A stretch of DNA of 64,000 nucleotides from Haliotis asinina (GCF_037392515.1 NC_090283.1:31202249-31266248), one strand, 5' to 3'. Shown: positions 1 through 12,225, counted from the first letter of the stretch. A program made the numbers and translations. Notes: generated from the letters alone by a model not told the origin.

Positions 1-915
1 CTACACTTAGCAGTATCACAGCTGTATCATGACTGGTCCCCGTGTTGTCCGTGACACTGAGATCTACATTTAGCAGTATCACAGCTGTATCATGACTTGT
101 CCATGTGTTGTCCGTGACACTGGGATCTACACTTAGCAGTATCACAGCTGTATCATGACTGGTCCCTCTGTTGTCCGTGACACTGAGATCTACACTTAAC
201 AGTATCACAGCTGTATCATGACTTGTCCCTGTGTTGTCCGTGACACTGGGATCTACACTTAGCAGTATCACAGCTGTATCATGACTGGTCACTGTGTTGT
301 CCGTGACACTGAGATCTACACTTAGCAGTATCACAGCTGTATCATGGCTGGTCCCTGTGTTGTCCGTGACACTGGGATCTTCATTTAGCAGTATCACAGC
401 TGTATCATGACCGGTCCCTGTGTTGTCCGTGACACTGAGATCTACACTTCGCAGTATCACAGCTGTATCATGACTGGTCCCTGTGTTGTCCGTAACACTG
501 GGATCTTTATTTAGCAGTATCACAGCTGTATCATGACTGGTCACTGTGTTGTCCGTGACACTGAGATCTTCATTTAGCAGTATCACAGCTGTATCATGAC
601 TGGTCACTGTGTTGTCCGTGACACTGAGATCTACACTTCGCAGTATCACAGCTGTATCATGGCTGGTTCCTGTGTTGTCCGTGACACTGAGATCTTCATT
701 TAGCAGTATCACAGCTGTATCATGACTGGTCACTGTGTTGTCCGTGACACTGAGATCTACACTTAGCAGTATCACAGCTGTATCATGACTTGTCCCTGTG
801 TTGTCCGTGACACTGGGATCTACACTTAGCAGTATCACAGCTGTATCATGACTGGTCCCTGTGTTGTCCGTGACACTGAGATCTACATTTAGCAGTATCA
901 CAGCTGTATCATGAC
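1..915. repeat. 63-bp tandem repeat array (about 14.5 units)
   Basis: Fourteen complete 63-bp units start at positions 1, 64, 127 and so on, followed by a partial unit from 883. Units begin ctacacttagcagtatcac and contain gctgtatcatgactggtcc and gttgtccgtgacactgagat. They differ at few positions, and alternate variants (ctacactt versus ttcattt, gagat versus gggat) recur, which suggests unequal exchange. The array continues past the left window edge. I see no spacers and no coding role. Two diverged units of the same repeat occur at 19440-19552. Confidence 0.95.
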
Positions 916-926
916 GAGTGCATGTA

Positions 927-2110
927 CGAGGGGATATCAAAAGGTTTTGAGTCTCGCCCTGACAAAAGCAAGATTTTGGAATTCATACTGCTGTATTTTT
1001 CAACATAGTCCCCTTCCAACTTCACACACTTCTCCCACCTGGTTTGCCAATTGCTGATTCCTGATTCCTGAAGAACTCCACATCTTGGTCCCCTAGAAAA
1101 CCCTCCACAGCAGCGATAAGCTCATAGTCATCCTGAAATTTCTGGCCCCGGATGTGTTTTTTCAGTCGACGAATGAGGTGGAAGTCGCTAGGGTCTACGT
1201 CTGGTGAATAGGGAGAGTAAGGTAAAATTTCGTACCCGCACTCGCGCGCAGTTTCCATTGCAGCTCGACTTGTGTGGACTGGCGCATTGTCCTGGTGACG
1301 AAGAATCCCTTGCCGGATCTTTCCTCGCCGCTTCTCTTTAATGGACTGGCGTACCTGCTTCAGAAGGTTAGCATAGTACTCTCCATCCATTGTCGTACCA
1401 TGAGGCAAGTAGTCGATGTGAGTAACACCTTTACTGTCCCAAAATAAAAGTTGCCATAACCTTCTTTGGGGACCTGGTCGATTTGAACTTCTATGTACTT
1501 GGAGAGGTGACATGTTTCCATTCCATTGACTCCTGCTTGCTCTCAGGGTCATAACGACGAAGCCACGTTTCATCACAGGTTACAATTCTAAAGTGAAATT
1601 CTTCTGGGTCGTCATGGTAACGAGTCAGCATCGCGCCACTGATGTTGACCCGAGAAAGCTTCATGTCAACAGAAATCTTTCTTGGGACCCATCTTGCACA
1701 CACCTTGGACATGTGGAGATTGTCCTGGAGTATGCTGTGAATGGATCCATATGAAAGCCCGGTTGCATCTTCTAACTTGTGCAGGGTGGTACGACGATTT
1801 CCCATCACTAGTTGATGCACGGTGTCAATGTTTGTTTAGGGGGTACTGGTTGAGGGACCGTTGTCATCATCTAAGCTCTCTCTTCCTCGCTGAAACTCTT
1901 TCACACAACGTTTGATGGTTGCAGCAAAAGGGGAAGACTCCTTGTAAACAGCAGTGAGTCGCTCTCCAACCTCCTTGGCCGTGTTGCCCTCCAGGACAAG
2001 AAACTTTATTACCGCTCTATATTCAACCTTGTCCATTTTTCACAAGAAACTTTATTACTGCTCTGTATTCAACCTTGTCCTTGGCTCAAAACCTTTTTGA
2101 TATCCCCTCG
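927..2110 (-). mobile_element. mariner-family DNA transposon (DD34D type), complete ends
   Basis: A 1184-bp element is bounded by imperfect inverted repeats of about 25 bp: CGAGGGGATATCAAAAGG reads inward at 927 and its complement ends at 2110, with a 1-base indel between them. It is flanked by TA on both sides (925-926 and 2111-2112), the Tc1/mariner target duplication. It sits at the edge of the 63-bp array. The segment 1996-2034 is duplicated at 2042-2080 (46-bp period, two mismatches), covering the start of the transposase. An uninterrupted version of the insertion site exists at 19540-19575. Confidence 0.93.
1022..2036 (-). pseudogene. mariner transposase, disrupted
   Basis: Three minus-strand frames together cover a mariner transposase of about 340 residues. 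The N-terminal part (2036 to 1836, starting MDKVEYRAVIKFLVLEGN) carries the first helix-turn-helix. It ends at an in-frame stop, after which the same frame continues (1820 to 1491) through TGLSYGSIHSILQ to the first catalytic motif, VTCDETW. A frameshift near 1500 moves the rest (about 1540 to 1022) into another frame with WDSKGV, HQDNAP (second Asp) and YSPDVDPSDFHL (third Asp; the usual form is SPDLAPSD). All three catalytic Asp are visible, but the protein cannot be made in one piece. The element is probably immobile unless supplied in trans. Confidence 0.9.
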
Positions 2111-2279
2111 TAATGTTGGAGGAGATACTAGTATTGTATCCATATCTGCACAAAATGACCAAAACATTATGTAAGTAGAACACAGTCCATTTCATAGGTT
2201 CGTTTCATTAAAAATGTCGAAGTGTGTGCTGCTGCAGATTTGTTTTTGTTTGAAAACCATTGAAAGCATACAAAGCTCC

Positions 2280-2765
2280 ACCATAAATGTTTTCCTTATA
2301 TCTGTGTCTTCCATGTAAAAGAGTTACATGCACATGTTCACTAGCAATCTGTCTTCAGTGTACACTAGATCCATAACGCATGTTTTCCTTAGACCTCTGA
2401 CTACAATGTACAGTAGATCTATGGCACATGTTTTCCTTTAAGCACTGTCCATAGTGTTCAATAGATCGATGAGACATGATTCCTTAAATCTCTGTCTGCA
2501 GTGTACAATAGAATCATGACACATCTCTTTCTTTCAGCTCACTCTACAGTGCAATATAGATTAATAACACACGTTTTCCTTAGGTCTCTGTCCACAATGT
2601 ATAATGAATCCATGACACATGGTTCCCTAGAACTCTGTCTACCGAGGACAACAGATCCATTGTATATGTTTCCTTAGATCTCTGTCTACAGAGTAGAATC
2701 GATTGCAATAGATCCATGGGAAACGTTGTCTGTAGGTTTCTGTCTACCTTGTACAATATGTAGAA
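2280..2765. repeat. degenerate ~48-bp tandem repeat
   Basis: About ten diverged copies of a unit resembling tgttttccttagatctctg followed by tctacagtgtacaatagatc. Landmark copies of the ttttcc core lie near 2287, 2381, 2431, 2477, 2525, 2572, 2620, 2667 and 2717, a spacing of 46-50 bp. The unit is unrelated by eye to the 63-bp array upstream. No coding potential is visible. Confidence 0.75.
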
Positions 2766-2959
2766 TTTGTCTACTGATATGTAGTGTTCATACTGATTAT
2801 ATAGTACTTACTATATAAGTACGGTAAGGTAAGGTTTTCACACCTTTTTTGGAGTCAAGGATACGAATTTGGACAGAGAATAATTAGATAATTCATGAGT
2901 CATAGACTGGCTTTAGGACTAAATATTCCACTACGGTTGGCATTTTTGTGTTACAATCT

Positions 2960-4760
2960 TTGTGCCAAAATATCTTCGAAAGTCGAGACACAGGTTTTAT
3001 GCCGCCCTCATTGATTTCCTGTAGGCGTTTGATTTTGTGGACAGACAGAAGTTGCTGTATATCTTACATAATATGGGTGTTGATGGTATGACGTGTATGG
3101 TAAAGCTAAGGCACTCTTTATTAACGAGTTAGCAATAGAATTTAGAAATAGTAGTCTAAGAGGTATTTTTTGTAACTGAAGAAAATGAAGATATACTTTT
3201 CTTGTTGTTTGCTGATGATGCAGTGTTGCTTGACAATTCAGTTATTGGGTGCATAAATATTGTTAAGTTATTGTTAAGTGGGGTATAGAATTTAACTTGG
3301 ACAAGTCAAATGTAATACTCATTCGTAATGGTGGATGTTTAAAGGGCCTAGAGAAGTGGTTTTACTAGGGCAAGGAGGTTAAAACAGTTACTATAAACAT
3401 CTTAGTATTGTATTTTCTTCACGACTAGTTTGGTCCAAGGCTTGTGAAACTCTTTGAGTTCAGGCTAGAGAGGCCTTGTTCCCGGTTTATAACCTAATAA
3501 AACTTTACTCGTCACTCCCATTTAGTGAAGTTCGGAAAATATTTGACAAAATTATTTATGTTTCGGAAATATGGGGTTTTACTTAAAGAGGGGACATTGA
3601 GAAAGTGTACAGTTTATTTTATAACAGGTGGTTGAATATTTCCAGATTTACTCCCTCTCATTTGTTATAATAATATTTTGTAAATTTCGATTCCAGTCAC
3701 ACAAACTAAAGATATGTAAAACAAGGTATGATAACGGTATTGATACTGGCCATCTGTTATGCTCGAATTGTACAATGGGTGTTGTACAATGAACATGAGT
3801 ATCACTTCGTATTGGTTTGCCCATATTATAAGCATCTGAGAGAACAGTTTATCTCTCCATATTATTTTACATATCTACATATATTTTACATATCCATATT
3901 ATTTTACATATCCATATATAACTGTTGATATTTAACAATTCAGAACAAATAAAAAGCTGTCTATATACTTGAAGAGAAGTTTACCTACCTGAGATGGCAT
4001 GCATACTACTGAAATGTACTTTTATGTACTCTTGGCCATGAGGCCTTATCACAGAATAAAGTTGTCACTTGTCACATATAGTAATGTGTTGAGCGCGCGG
4101 TAATATCGATGGTCTAGAATACATAATTTTCATGTGGAGTATGGGCTATTGGGTAGAGGATGGGATGGACAGCGTTGTGTTGTACAGAAGATATAGTTTA
4201 CAGTGTAGAACATACGACAGTATACGTAGACAAAGACGGTAGTGTGTTAAAAGTACAGTGTAAAGATTAGCGGACACTCTGGAGATCACAGAGCGTATAC
4301 CGATCTGTGAAAAGCATAGTGTGACTAGTCTTGTTCATGGTGTCTCAGAATGCTCATATCACGGTGTTCATCTTGTGCCATGACGGTCATGGTTCGTCAT
4401 GGTCATGGCATTCGCGGTCTGAAGGGCTGTTCCTGTCATAGCATTCACGGTGTAATGCGCTGTTCATATCAGTCTGTTGCTTCTTTTCAACTCCAACAGA
4501 GACAAACCCTCATTGACAGATTAAAACGGTTACATCTGTCATGGCGAAGAACATGCTATACAAATGCATAATACTGTGAGTGGGTTTGGATTGACGACAC
4601 TCTCTTCAGTATTTCCGTAATGGCATCGTCCTGTCACTTTAATGTGGTAGAAAAAACTTCTACTTCTGTGCAAATTCCACATTGTTTGCAGAGTGACTTT
4701 GGTAATATTGTAATGACATACTATGACAGATCTATGTCAGTGTTCAACTCTAACTAAGGA
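2960..4760 (+). mobile_element. Decayed non-LTR retrotransposon (LINE), reverse transcriptase part plus 3' region
   Basis: Broken frames read as a LINE reverse transcriptase: an FIDF..AFDFVD motif near 3010-3050 (palm motif A), a FADDAVLLD-like catalytic motif near 3205-3230, NLDKSNVI near 3295, and a C-terminal EHEYHFVLVCPYYKHLREQ segment near 3800-3850 typical of the finger after the RT domain. The 3960-4760 region is non-coding and aligns base for base with 22230-23007, so it is probably the element's long 3' region. Stops and frameshifts are frequent and the 5' end is missing. The clade is uncertain: the FADD motif sets it apart from the FVDD element on the minus strand at 4761-10620. It stops exactly where that LINE's 3' tail begins. 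Confidence 0.75.
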
Positions 4761-6216
4761 GTGAGTGAGTGAGTTAATATTTAACGTCACATCGGTAATA
4801 TTTCAGCCATATCGTGACAAGAACATTTAACGATGAAAAGGAATATGTGTATATTGTAAAACCTCTCAACGAAGGACAGTAAAATCACTCGAATATCACA
4901 ATCTGAATTAGAACTAGCGTGGAAAGTTAAAGCTAATATCACTGTTCGGACAATACACTGTAAAAACTGACTATAGATCACTAACAACTGAAGGTAGATC
5001 ACCATACTAGAGGCCATGGGGACTTACATTACTTCTGCTACTTGCATGGTCGATGCATGATGGATTTACACCATCCCCTCAGCTGCTGGCAACTGTGTGC
5101 AAGATTAGCCACAAATTAAAATGACAGAAATACTACGCCTAAAAAGAAGGAAGATTAAATTTGACTTCAGATGTTTTGGGACTTGCGTACCCTCTCAGGA
5201 GAACAATAATTTTACGGTACTTCAAACCCCTCGAGGATACAGCCACTAACAATGTCAGGAACTGTTGCTAATTTAACTTCCCATCATAAAATACTTATTT
5301 ATTTACAAGTCACTCAACAAATTTATTTCTTTAAAAATGCAATAATTAAATGGGAATTTACGTTACTAAAAAGGTCCTTCATAGTTCTTGATTTGAAATA
5401 ATTATCCCTTGTGATGGAATATTCGACACAGTCAAACAAGACATGCTTGTCCGTGATTATTTCATTACTAGGGATGCAGAACGGAAGATCCTCACCTTTC
5501 AATAAGTATTCATGCGTATATTTTGTATGGCCAATACGACATCGTCGCATGATGACCTCTTCAAATCTGCACTGACAGCTCAAGTAGGTGTAACCAATAT
5601 ACGGTTTTATTTCATGTAACCTGTTTATACCTACTTCAGCGTCCCACTTCTTCTGTATCAGATCACGGATGTAAATTCTAATGCTAGCTTTGTAATCGGA
5701 ATATGGAATAGGAAGTGGTGTCACAGATTTGTTGAGTGCTGCCTTGGCAGCAAGATCAGCCATTGGGTTCCCAGAAATGCCAACGTGGCTGGGTAACCAA
5801 CAAAAGACGATGTCATACTGGCCAGTAGCAAGATCATTAGACATTTCCATAATTTCAGTTAAAAGTGGATGTTTACAACAAATATTTTTAATAGCCTGAA
5901 GGCAAGAAAGGGAGTCGGAAAAAATGTTAAGCGGGAGTCAAAAATTAAACCCAAAACTTGGCCTCCTTCACAACTTTGATGGACGTGCAATTTAAAAATA
6001 GTTATGGTTCCTTGTGCAGCTTATATTTTCTACAAAAGTGTACACAATTAGTTTTTGACTTAGAACATTTAAAGTCCTTTCAAGACACCATTTATTTATC
6101 TTATTTAGACACAACTGCAGTTGTCGTTCAATAGTATGCATATTTTTACCTCGACAAGAAATATTAAAATCATCCACAAATAATGTTCCTTCAATTGAAT
6201 CGTTTAAAACCTTTGA

Positions 6217-6285
6217 TAAACTATTTATCTTTATACTAAAAAGTGTGACTGGTAAACTGTTGATCTTGATGCTGAATAAGGTAAC
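6217..6285 (-). repeat. Tandem 12-codon duplication inside LINE reverse transcriptase
   Basis: Two adjacent 33-nt blocks with a 36-nt period (6285-6253 and 6249-6217, minus strand) both encode VTLFSIKINSL, separated by one Pro codon. By hand alignment they differ at nine positions, all synonymous. The duplication follows directly after the GVPQGSILS motif of the RT. Confidence 0.9.
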
Positions 6286-7673
6286 AGACAAAATACTGCC
6301 TTGTGGGACACCCGGATCCTGATTGTAATGATCAGACAGGGTTGAACCCACTCGGATTTGAAATTGCCTGTCCTTTAAAAACTCTGATATAAAAAGAGAT
6401 AACCGACCCCTTAAACCAAAATTATGTAAATCCTTTAGAATACCATGCTTCCAGGTCGTATCATAAGCTTTCTCAAGATCAAAGAAGATTGATACAGCAT
6501 GTTGCTTATTTACAATAGCATTTTTGACAAAGGACTCTAATCTTACCAAATGGTCAATGGTACTACGGTTTTTCCTGAAACCTCATTGTATATTAGTAAT
6601 AAGGTTATTGGTTTCAAGATACCAAGCTAGTCTGTTGTTTACCATTCGTTCCATGGTTTTACAGACGCAACTTGTTAGGGATATTGGTCAGTAATTTGAT
6701 GGGTCACTGTGATCTCGGCCAGGCTTTGGAATAGGGACAACAATAGCATTACGCCATGATGTAGGGAAAGTCCCTGAAGTCCATATTGTGTCAAAAATAT
6801 TGAGAAGCGTTTCCAAACATGATTTAGGTAGATGCTTCAGGAGCTGGTAGTGAATATTATCAGCCCCTGTTGCAGTATCATGAGCTTGCTCAAGGGCGGT
6901 ATGTAGCTCATGTATTGAAAACAATTCATTATAGTCCTCACCGTCATCTGATTTAAAGTTCATACTTTTCTTCTCCTGTTGTTTCTGATGTTTCTGAAAT
7001 GCAGGAACATGATTGGATGAGGATGAATGTTGAGCGAGAGTTTCGCCAAGTTTGTTGGCAACATCAGTTTTATTACTTAATATATTGCCATCATCCTTCA
7101 GATGGTGAACAGTGGATTCGGAACCTTTGCCCTTAATCCTTTGGACCATGTTCCACACCTTTGAAATTGGTGTTTTTGAATTTATTTTAGAAACATATTT
7201 TCTCCAAGACAGACGCTTATTCTGTTTAAATTTACGTCGAGCCATGGCAGCTAAAGTTTTAAATTTGTTAAAATTATGGACAGTAGGATGTCGCCGAAAA
7301 TATTTTTCAGCTTGCTTCCTGCTCTTTCTGGCCTGTTTCCATTCATTATCAAACCATGGCTTACGAATATGTGGAACTGCAGAGGATTTAGGTATAGTTT
7401 TGTCAGCAATGTCATTGAGTATATTTGAAAACAACTGTATGGGATCTTCACTGTTCGCAAATACATCATGTTTTAAGCGATTAGTACACAGTGTCTCATG
7501 TAATGACCAATCAGTCCAGTTCCTCCTTGATAAAGGTGGATCGTCACCAGGGCTGATTGTTTTGAGAATGGTGGGGAAGTGATCACTCCCACATAGGTCA
7601 TCGTGGACCTCCAATTCAAATTCATTACATAAATTAGAACCAGCAAATGATATATGTTATCATGTCATTAATA

Positions 7674-9111
7674 AACTCTCTCAAAAAAGAAACGTAACCC
7701 TCGTGTTTTGACAATTTTATTTATAAGATTTAAGACAACACATCTTTTTTATTTGTGAAGACTCAGGTCTGATATTTGGCAAACTGATAACTGATATAAT
7801 CATGTTTGAAATGTGCAAATCAAATGCCATTTCATAGACCCCAGTTTGTCACCAGGGGGCGGTTTCCTCAGTATCTCGTATGGGCCCCACGAGCTTCAAT
7901 CACTGCACGGCATCTCCTTGGACAGGAACGAAAAAGTCCGCGGATGATTTCTTGTGGAATAGCTCTCCACTCCTCCTGCAATGCAACAGAGAGCTGTTGT
8001 AGAGTCTGCGGCGCAGGCTGACGTTGACGTGCGCGTCCATCGAGGGTGTCCCATAGGTGTTCGGTCGGGTTGAGATCGGGAGATTTAGATGGCCATGGCA
8101 GGACATTTACGTTAGAATTCTGCAGAAAGGCCGGGCGTTGTCATGTTGAAAAATCTGTCTCTGTCGATCAATAACTGGGAGAAGGTGAGGCTGCAACACG
8201 TCGTTGATATAGCGCTGGGCTGTCAGGTTGCCTTGAACGATCACTAAGTTCGATTTCTGGTTATAGGAGATGGCCCCCCATACCATTATGCTTCCACCGC
8301 CAAATCTGTCCACTTGTCTCATGCAGACAGGCGCAAAACGTTCTTGACGTCTCCTATACACACGCTGTCTTCCGTCGTGACGTTTCGGCACCATCTGAGT
8401 CGTTGGCGACGATGTAGGGGGCGCAGTACAGGTCGAAGAACTGGTCTACGAGCACGTAAACCCACTTCCTTTAGACGGTTCCTGACTGTTTGAGCTGACA
8501 CCCTCCTCAATCCGGGTATCTGTGTGGCTGTCACCGTTGGTAGGGCATGACGATTGCGTAGATGATGGACCCGGATGTACCGATCTTGAGCGTGGGTCGT
8601 GATTCTTGGTCTACCACTTCTAGGGCGGTCGTTTGTCGAATTAAAGTTAGTGTAACGATTCCAAAGTCGAGATATCGTTGTTTTATGAACGTTAAAGTGA
8701 CGTGCAACGGTTCCAAAACTTTCGCCAGCTTGAAGACGACCAATGGCGATATTTCTGTCAGCATTGCTCAATCGTGGCATTTTTAACGCTGCTTCTAGGC
8801 AACAAGTCAATGAATAAGATACGAAATCACACGAGCTTTTATACTCCCTTACATCAACTGCCAGTTTCATGTATTGCACGTGCATTTGTCTTTTTGTGCA
8901 AAGTCAGAAATGCCATTTCATGCGTTTTTCCCGAAATAAGCATTAAACTACACTTCTGTGTGAAAATGGGGTTGTTTGGATGATATTCCTCATTAATAAT
9001 GCGAAGTATTTGAATACATTTCCATAAAAGTTAGTTTGGTAAAATATAACATACATAAAACCTATTTTGAAAATCTGAATACAGGGGTTGCGTTTCTTTT
9101 TTGACAGAGTT
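7674..9111 (-). mobile_element. Tc1-like DNA transposon inserted in the LINE endonuclease
   Basis: A 1438-bp element with terminal inverted repeats: AACTCTCTCAAAAAAGAAAC at 7674 and the complement of AACTCTGTCAAAAAAGAAAC ending at 9111 (one difference in these 20 bases). TA flanks both ends (7672-7673 and 9112-9113). LINE endonuclease reading is found on both sides, so the insertion postdates the LINE. The transposase is on the minus strand and broken. Confidence 0.93.
7868..8780 (-). pseudogene. Tc1-like transposase, lacking the first catalytic motif
   Basis: The start is the ATG at 8780 (MPRLSNADRNIAIGRLQAGE), giving the paired-like HTH (SFGTVARHFNVHKTTISRLW) and the second HTH (RRVSAQTVRNRLKEVGLRAR). 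After LHRRQRLRWC the reading jumps to RHDGRQRVYRRRQERF: the stretch that normally holds the first catalytic Asp (SDESRF type) is absent, so about 25 codons appear deleted near 8390-8420, with a frame change. DRFGGGSIMVWGAIS and the second Asp motif HDNARP follow, then a further frameshift near 8125 before SPDLNPTEHLWD (third catalytic residue, Glu, DD34E) and the C-terminus ARGAHTRY with stop at 7868. Not functional. Confidence 0.9.
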
Positions 9112-10163
9112 TATGTTCCTGTAGCTGGATGTAAATAGTGGCTGATTCGTCATTGAAAATACATACGTTATTATCGGATATAAAATCCTCGAAGATTTTA
9201 ATTTTACCCATAGTATTTGTGTTGACACTTCCCCAAAGCGGGTTGTGCCCGTTTAGATCGCCCATAATTAAACATGGCTTCGGGAGTTGATCATATAGAT
9301 TTTGAAGATCTGATTTTTGGATATTTGAAGAGGGCGATATGTACAAGCTGCACAATGTCAGCGCCATGTGTAAAGTAATGCGAACAGATACAGTTTGCAA
9401 TTGTGTATTTAGAGCGACAGGCCTATGGATGACGTTGTGATGTACTAAAATAGAAGCACTTCGAGTTGCACGATCCCCCTGAGGAGAAACAGAATGGTAA
9501 GCATCATATCGTCTCAAATTAAAATTATCTTTAAGATATGTCTCTTGGATACAGAATGCCGACGGTTGATCATCTTGTACGAGTAACTGTAACTCGTTAA
9601 AGTTATTTTTGATCCCTCTACAATTCCATTGAATTATATTGGCCAGCTGATTCATGGTAGCTCAATTGGAGATCTTTCGCGAGAACGTGACGGGTGTAAG
9701 CACCTCCGCTCGTCCTGTGAGTACGGGGTCACCTCCATGTCTAGAAGTAAAGTAAAAGTATTTTGTAGAGGAACAACATGTGTTTCTTTCCTATTTATTT
9801 TTTTTTCCTTTCTGCTTTTTCACTGGAATAGTGGGTGGCTGTGATGTGGCTAGTGGCGAAGCAGTCGTTTGTGATAACTCAGACTCAATTTCTGTCTAAT
9901 ACTCAGACGTTGTTGGAGTGACTGGGGCAGTAGATTCTTTCGGTTCAGAAGCAGGTTTGTTAGATGAAAACACAGGTTTTTTCTGACTTGACCTGGGTCT
10001 TTGCTGGGGACTTTGCTACAGAACGGGTAACTGCAGCAGAATATGTTATATTTGATGGGGTTGAGGATTGAGTAGTGAAAAGTTTTTGGCTTCAAAATAA
10101 AGGGGATTTTTTCACATTTTATTTTCATTATCTTCGATTTCCTTTGATATATAGGGCATGACC

Positions 10164-10620
10164 TTAAAGAAGCAGCATGTGTCTCTTTGCAGTTAACACA
10201 CTTGCGATCATTCTCGCAACCTGTGCCATCATGAGGATCGCCACAGAATTACATACTGCAGAATTACGACATGAGTAAGTCCCATGGCCAAACTGTTGAC
10301 ATCTATAACACCGGAGTGGATTGGGGACATTCACACGCACCCCGATGCACATGGTCCAGGTATGTACTTTGAAAGCAACAATGATAGACACCGTACAGCC
10401 ACCATGAACTGGAATTACCTGGAGAACGCAGACATGTGCGTACTCGCAAGAATCAACACCAGATCTGAAGGATGTTGGTGCTGATTTACAGGAACAATGG
10501 CGCCGACTCCCAAGTAATGTGTTTCCACGCATCAGACAGTCTATAAGGAGGCGTTGCTTGGCAGTTGTGAACAGACAGGGTGGCCATACACACCATTGAA
10601 CATCACCTCAGATTTAATTT
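10164..10620 (-). pseudogene. LINE ORF1 remnant with zinc knuckle
   Basis: The minus-strand frame contains VNVPNPLRCYRCQQFGHGTY followed by SC, the first CCHC knuckle of an I/Jockey-type ORF1 nucleic-acid-binding protein. Upstream residues are compatible with the end of the ORF1 RNA-binding fold. The second knuckle is blurred by mutation; further C-terminal reading continues in other frames to about 9850. The same knuckle context (IPNPLRCYTCQKYGLGSRSC) occurs in the plus-strand copy at 20434. Confidence 0.75.
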
Positions 10621-12225
10621 CCTGTGATTTGACACTTCACTTTCGCATTTTCCTTGATAAATTCTGTAATCACATGGAACTGATTGTTGGTACTGTAATT
10701 ATTCTCAGTCCATCCCATCAACCTTAAGAAATATATGATAACCTCTTTACCACATTCTTGTGTCCTTTCCTTTGTATGTACCACCCATCAAAGGTTCAGA
10801 CCCACTAGTGTTAATGTAGCCACTTAACTCAGTCAACTGTTCTAAACTAGATTTTGTAAAATAGTCCCCAGTGTTTAAAGGTACTGTTTACACATGAGCT
10901 GATGTATTGTTACAAATTCGTAACTTTGGAACGATTATTGTCATGAGTTCAATAAATCATCAAACTGAGTAAAAAATGTCATATTCTTAACAAACAAATC
11001 AAAACACAGCTGTTCACATCCAAGATATTTGCACATGCTTTTCAGCAATTTGACGCATGATCCTAATGCAATTCACATGTATATGGTTTGCAGTTGGTTC
11101 CCCAAGGTTTGTGGAGAAATTCATCTTCGATGTAACCAAATATATATACATTAAGTATAGTCAGGTCTGTTACGTGAGTCTAAAGTTCTGATGGATAGTA
11201 TATTATTTAATATATGATTGTGAAGTTTCCAGTTTCACACAGTATATTATTGGCAGATCTGTGTTTGGATTGTTGACAAATGAACATTCCTTACTTGCTT
11301 TCAACTGGCCACCTTGTGGACATTACGAAACATGTTAAGAATTCACATCTTACGGTCTAGAAGTATAAACCTATCTTGGATTAAATACTTACACCGAGAA
11401 ATGTGAAATGGGATCCATTTTCAGGGGATCTGCTACAACTAACTACACCTTTAGTGAATTAATTGAGCACCAAATGCAAGCCGATATATACACCGGAGCA
11501 GGGTTATATCACAGAACATGGATGAATGACATCAGTAGTAGGAGTAATAGTAATAGGAGTAGTAGTGGTTGATGGATCAGTGTTTTAGGGAGTATTTGCT
11601 TTCCAAAGAATTTGGTAAACAAGCAATAGTTTGCTTTTATTAATATCTCACCAGTATATACACTATCCAACATAAAAAGACAAAGGAAAACTAAGCGCAT
11701 AGACCAAAATCTGTTGCTAAAATGTTCAAACATGTATAATTCGTGCACAAATAGACTTAAGTCCATCTAATATAACATCAGTTTAAAGGGAGGTAATGTT
11801 TATACAACCAAGTGGATACTTTCAGATAAAAGAGACGTTGAGCGCGATGGTGACGACGTAGCAAGGCCCCGACGACTGGGTTCCTGGCTCTCAGACCAAT
11901 CTATTTCAACCTGTTGCATACAGTTTGACCGGATGTCTCGAGGTCTGCCTGTATGGGGACAGTAATTTGTTACATCTGTTTTGTTTCAACGAGCTGCAAG
12001 CCATGATATCAAGCGCAAACTAACATTCAGACGCCTAGCAACAAAAGACTGGTAACCTTAATCACGCATTATTTTCCAATGCGATGTTCCAAGTCCGAAC
12101 TCTTTACACAAAAACGACAAATTAAACTATATGTTGTGCTTGAAGATACATTTCATTAATTGTGTACACGTGTGGGTGTAGAATACTTTATCAAATCCTT
12201 TAGTCTCAAAGATGCATGGGCTCTA
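10621..12225. other. Gene-free stretch
   Basis: AT-rich sequence with no reading frame, splice-bounded exon or repeat that I can recognise. A short run of imperfect TAG/TAA triplets lies near 11530-11565 and nothing else stands out. Confidence 0.5.

Larger units (their letters stand above)
5323..9655 (-). pseudogene. LINE ORF2: endonuclease, reverse transcriptase, RNase H
   Basis: The start MNQLANIIQWNCRGIKNN (9655) and motifs FCIQETYL and MGDLNGHNPLWGS are those of the LINE endonuclease. After the Tc1 insertion, reading resumes with EVHDDLCGSDHFPTIL (near 7614), the endonuclease C-terminus. RT follows: an in-frame stop after DHSDPSNY near 6688, another near 6580, then FFDLEKAYDTTWKHGIL, GVPQGSILS and FVDDFNISC (catalytic Asp pair) to 5992. 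Part of the thumb region and the start of RNase H are missing at about 5940-5990. RNase H resumes as SDSLSCLQAIKN and FCWLPSHVGISGNPMAD, ending at 5323 after a Cys/His-rich tail. The reading is therefore inactivated by nonsense changes, one deletion and one insertion. Confidence 0.88.
4761..10620 (-). mobile_element. I/Nimb-like LINE, nearly full structure, decayed
   Basis: Read on the minus strand the order is ORF1 with a CCHC zinc knuckle (10532-10164 and onward), ORF2 from the ATG at 9655 with apurinic-type endonuclease, reverse transcriptase and RNase H (to 5323), then a 3' UTR that ends at 4761 in repeated ACTC (seen as GTGAGTGAGTGAG on the plus strand). The RNase H domain together with endonuclease and RT points to the I superclade. 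A Tc1 element (7674-9111) interrupts the endonuclease. The 5' limit is approximate; I lose the ORF1 reading near 10620, so the copy may be 5'-truncated. Its 3' tail resembles the tails of two SINE families in this window. Confidence 0.85.

Noticed and set aside
1-915. CRISPR-like array
   Set aside because: The 63-bp units are contiguous with no variable spacers, and the DNA is clearly eukaryotic (introns, SINEs, LINEs). The same applies to the 23-bp array at 52.2 kb.
7112-7582. 156-codon plus-strand protein
   Set aside because: It is a shadow of the LINE ORF2 reading on the minus strand.
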